A DNA stretch of 42,135 bases from Paenibacillus jilunlii. Its GTDB lineage: Bacteria; Bacillota; Bacilli; Paenibacillales; Paenibacillaceae. The notes under the pieces are model-generated. The model searched no databases, was not told where the DNA came from, and worked only from the letters and a program-made list of their open reading frames with translations. The stretch is from NCBI RefSeq assembly GCF_900102965.1, contig NZ_FNGM01000025.1:52487-94621 (forward strand). Reading direction: 5' to 3'. This document shows positions 40,225 through 42,135 of the stretch, piece by piece (the first letter of the stretch is position 1; each line of letters starts with the position of its first letter). A program made the translations under genes and the position numbers.

Positions 40225-42135
40225 TTGCAGACCCAAGCAACCGCGACCAAGGAGAAAGAGAAAACATCGGGCAGCCATAAACCATACACCAATCCACTGA
40301 CGTTCGTACGGCCAGTAGCAACAAAGATGCCGGACCCGGTGGAGATTATCCGGCGTGTCCGGCAAAATCCGGCTTCTTTGAGCCGGGAGGACAAGCTGGC
40401 GCTCCAGCGTACCTTAGGCAACCGTGCCGTAGTTCAATTGTTATCCAGCCTGAAGGATAGCCGTAAGGAAGAGAAGAAGACGGATAATTCTTCTGAGGCG
40501 AAGCAAGGCGAACAAGGACAAGGAAGCCCGGAAAATATTCCGGCTGAGCAGGAGCCTGTTTTTGCGGAACCGGCTCCAGCGACGCCCTCAGTCATCACGG
40601 AGCCGAGTGCAAGTAAGCAGATGCAGCCTCAGGAGCAGAAGCCGGAACCGGCACAAGCAAAGGTAAAACCACTTAGCGCTCAGACTGAATCGAAAGCGCA
40701 GCAGAATGAAAAGCCCAGCAATATAGCAAAGGTTAGCTCTACACTCAAAGAGCAGGGCAAACCGTTGGCGAAAAGTTCACCTTCGGGGGCTGAAGCGGGC
40801 AAAGGAAAAGCAGATGAAGAGCGGCCCGACGGAAAAGAGAAAGCAGCAGCTTCTCAGGCTAAAGAAACTGAGAAAGAGCAAGTGGCCGAAGCCCAAGATG
40901 CGAAGAATGTGAACGAAGGCAAAGAGTCTAAGGGGGAAAAGGAAACAAAGTCAGAAAAGAATTCTAAGGCGGAGGATTTCCAAGGGGAATCCGCACAGAA
41001 GGGAGCACCGAAGGAACCATCCTTGGGAGATGCCTTGGGCGCATTGGCGGGAGAGGGGAAGGAAGAGCCGGCCAAGGCTAAGAAGGTGAACATCCGCGGG
41101 GAGGATCCGGGGCAAATTCTCGATCAGCTGACCCATGTTCAGCCCACCGAGATAGGGGATGCTTACGCCCAGGCTGTAGATGTGTCCGCAGGAGCACTGG
41201 CGAAGCAGAAGCAGAAGACCAAGCAGGGAATGCCGGTGATTCCCGCTCCCACGGGACTGAAGGGAAAAGCGCTGCAAGCCCGGAGGAAAATAGCGCCGCT
41301 GAAACATGACGTTCCGGACGGCTATAAAAGCGAACGGTCTGGCGGAAACGCGCAACCAGGGAATCTTGGACGAATGGACATCGGGTCCTCAGGTTCAGAC
41401 GGAAATCCGGAAGCCATGTTGGGCGAAATTCGTTCCGCTGCGGCGGTGTCGCCGGAAATCAGCCTGACCGGCGAGGCAGACCCGTCCCAGCTCGAAGGCT
41501 TCAGCCAGGAGGCATCCCAGCAGGTAGGAGCAGCCAAGCGGGCGGAGCTGGGTCAGATTAACCACCCGTTTGGTGAAAATGACATCTACCCCGAGCCGGA
41601 CGGCTCCACACTGAAAGCTTCCGCAGAGCTGCAAGGCGGCCATGCTCCCGGAGCCAAAAAGCTGCCTGTACTGGGAGTGCCGGCGGACATGACTGCCGGG
41701 CTGAATCACAGCCTGGCTCCGGAAATGAAGAAACAGCTGGGTGCCAAGCAGGCTGAATACAGCAAGGAGAAAGCCAAGTTCGACAGCAAGGTGCAGCTCT
41801 CCAAAGCAGACAGCCACGCGCAAATCCAGCAGGCGGAGGCCGAGGCCAAGGACAAGCAGCTTAACCAGCAGGCCGGGGCGAAGGCGGAAGTGGATCAGCT
41901 GCGCGGCGAATGGAAAAACGAGCTGGATGCGGCCGAAGCCGACTATGCCGGTCAGGCTGGAGCCGCAGCACAGCAGAAAAAAGGCGAGATCAACAGCGTC
42001 CGGGCGGAAAAAGAGCGCGAAGCGCAGACAAAGCAGTCCGAAGCGGAACGGGAAGCCACCCGGGCCTACAGCAAAGCCAAGAAGGAAGCAGACGGAAAAC
42101 ACGAGGAAGAAAAAGCGAAGGAAGAGAAAAAGGGC
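40225..42135 (+). CDS. Large eCIS-associated-type protein, 3' end outside window
   Basis: 637 residues are visible and the frame is still open at the edge. TTG 40225 is the only sensible start: AGAGGGGGG lies 6 bases upstream and a stop precedes in frame at 40192. Residues 60-69 read LQRTLGNRAV, matching the LQRxxGNxAV motif I know near the N-terminus of DUF4157 and other proteins encoded with extracellular contractile injection systems. Next comes a Pro/Glu/Lys/Ala-rich disordered region (about 80-300), a mixed segment with 'QLTHVQPTEIGDAYAQAVDV', then a long Ala/Lys/Glu coiled coil from about 505. No signal peptide. The effector or structural domain must lie beyond the window. Confidence 0.75.
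   Translation, partial: MQTQATATKEKEKTSGSHKPYTNPLTFVRPVATKMPDPVEIIRRVRQNPASLSREDKLALQRTLGNRAVVQLLSSLKDSRKEEKKTDNSSEAKQGEQGQGSPENIPAEQEPVFAEPAPATPSVITEPSASKQMQPQEQKPEPAQAKVKPLSAQTESKAQQNEKPSNIAKVSSTLKEQGKPLAKSSPSGAEAGKGKADEERPDGKEKAAASQAKETEKEQVAEAQDAKNVNEGKESKGEKETKSEKNSKAEDFQGESAQKGAPKEPSLGDALGALAGEGKEEPAKAKKVNIRGEDPGQILDQLTHVQPTEIGDAYAQAVDVSAGALAKQKQKTKQGMPVIPAPTGLKGKALQARRKIAPLKHDVPDGYKSERSGGNAQPGNLGRMDIGSSGSDGNPEAMLGEIRSAAAVSPEISLTGEADPSQLEGFSQEASQQVGAAKRAELGQINHPFGENDIYPEPDGSTLKASAELQGGHAPGAKKLPVLGVPADMTAGLNHSLAPEMKKQLGAKQAEYSKEKAKFDSKVQLSKADSHAQIQQAEAEAKDKQLNQQAGAKAEVDQLRGEWKNELDAAEADYAGQAGAAAQQKKGEINSVRAEKEREAQTKQSEAEREATRAYSKAKKEADGKHEEEKAKEEKKG

Overview
The window looks like chromosome from a Paenibacillus-type Firmicute. 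Evidence: strong GGAGG-type ribosome sites before most genes, moderately GC-rich coding DNA, frequent ATG/TTG starts, rho-independent terminators, a near-perfect CcpA cre box, copper-amine-oxidase-N 'stalk' and LLH-holin families, and several intergenic repeat types that I associate, from memory, with Paenibacillus genomes. No tRNA, rRNA or CRISPR array was seen.

Layout. 1-530: a partial 51-bp tandem repeat and hairpin repeats. 528-10135, all on +: an AlkZ-like DNA glycosylase/winged-helix protein; an unknown multi-pass membrane protein tightly linked to an 1807-residue kinase-ATPase-GAF-PAS-GGDEF signalling protein; and an APC amino-acid permease with an 18-bp repeat at its 3' end. 10657-13183: a TetR regulator/P-loop ATPase pair divergent from an Old Yellow Enzyme-type oxidoreductase. 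13376-18456: a small secreted protein, an OmpR-type two-component system, a type II-like asparaginase and a GNAT acetyltransferase. 18723-22761: an MCP-CheW-CheA chemosensory operon without CheY/CheB/CheR, preceded by a cre box. 22764-26313: a decayed segmental duplication flanking an AT-rich two-gene insert. 26408-28987: a CPBP membrane protease, an 800-bp geneless stretch and a class C beta-lactamase-type hydrolase.

29177 to the right end is the most unusual part. A two-gene, apparently split TcdR/SigO-like sigma factor diverges from an LLH-family holin. The holin is followed by a 2191-residue secreted protein with 20 HYR repeats and a C-terminal family 3 carbohydrate-binding module, an XhlA-type membrane protein and a DUF1906 lysozyme-like hydrolase. 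After a 216-bp MITE-like element come an AT-rich beta-helix protein with a C1q-like tail and the 5' part of a large protein carrying the LQRTLGNRAV motif. I know that motif from proteins encoded with extracellular contractile injection systems (eCIS). I infer that the window ends inside the left flank of an eCIS or phage-tail-like particle locus with its own sigma factor and lysis/release cassette. No sheath, tube or baseplate gene lies inside the window, so this remains an inference.
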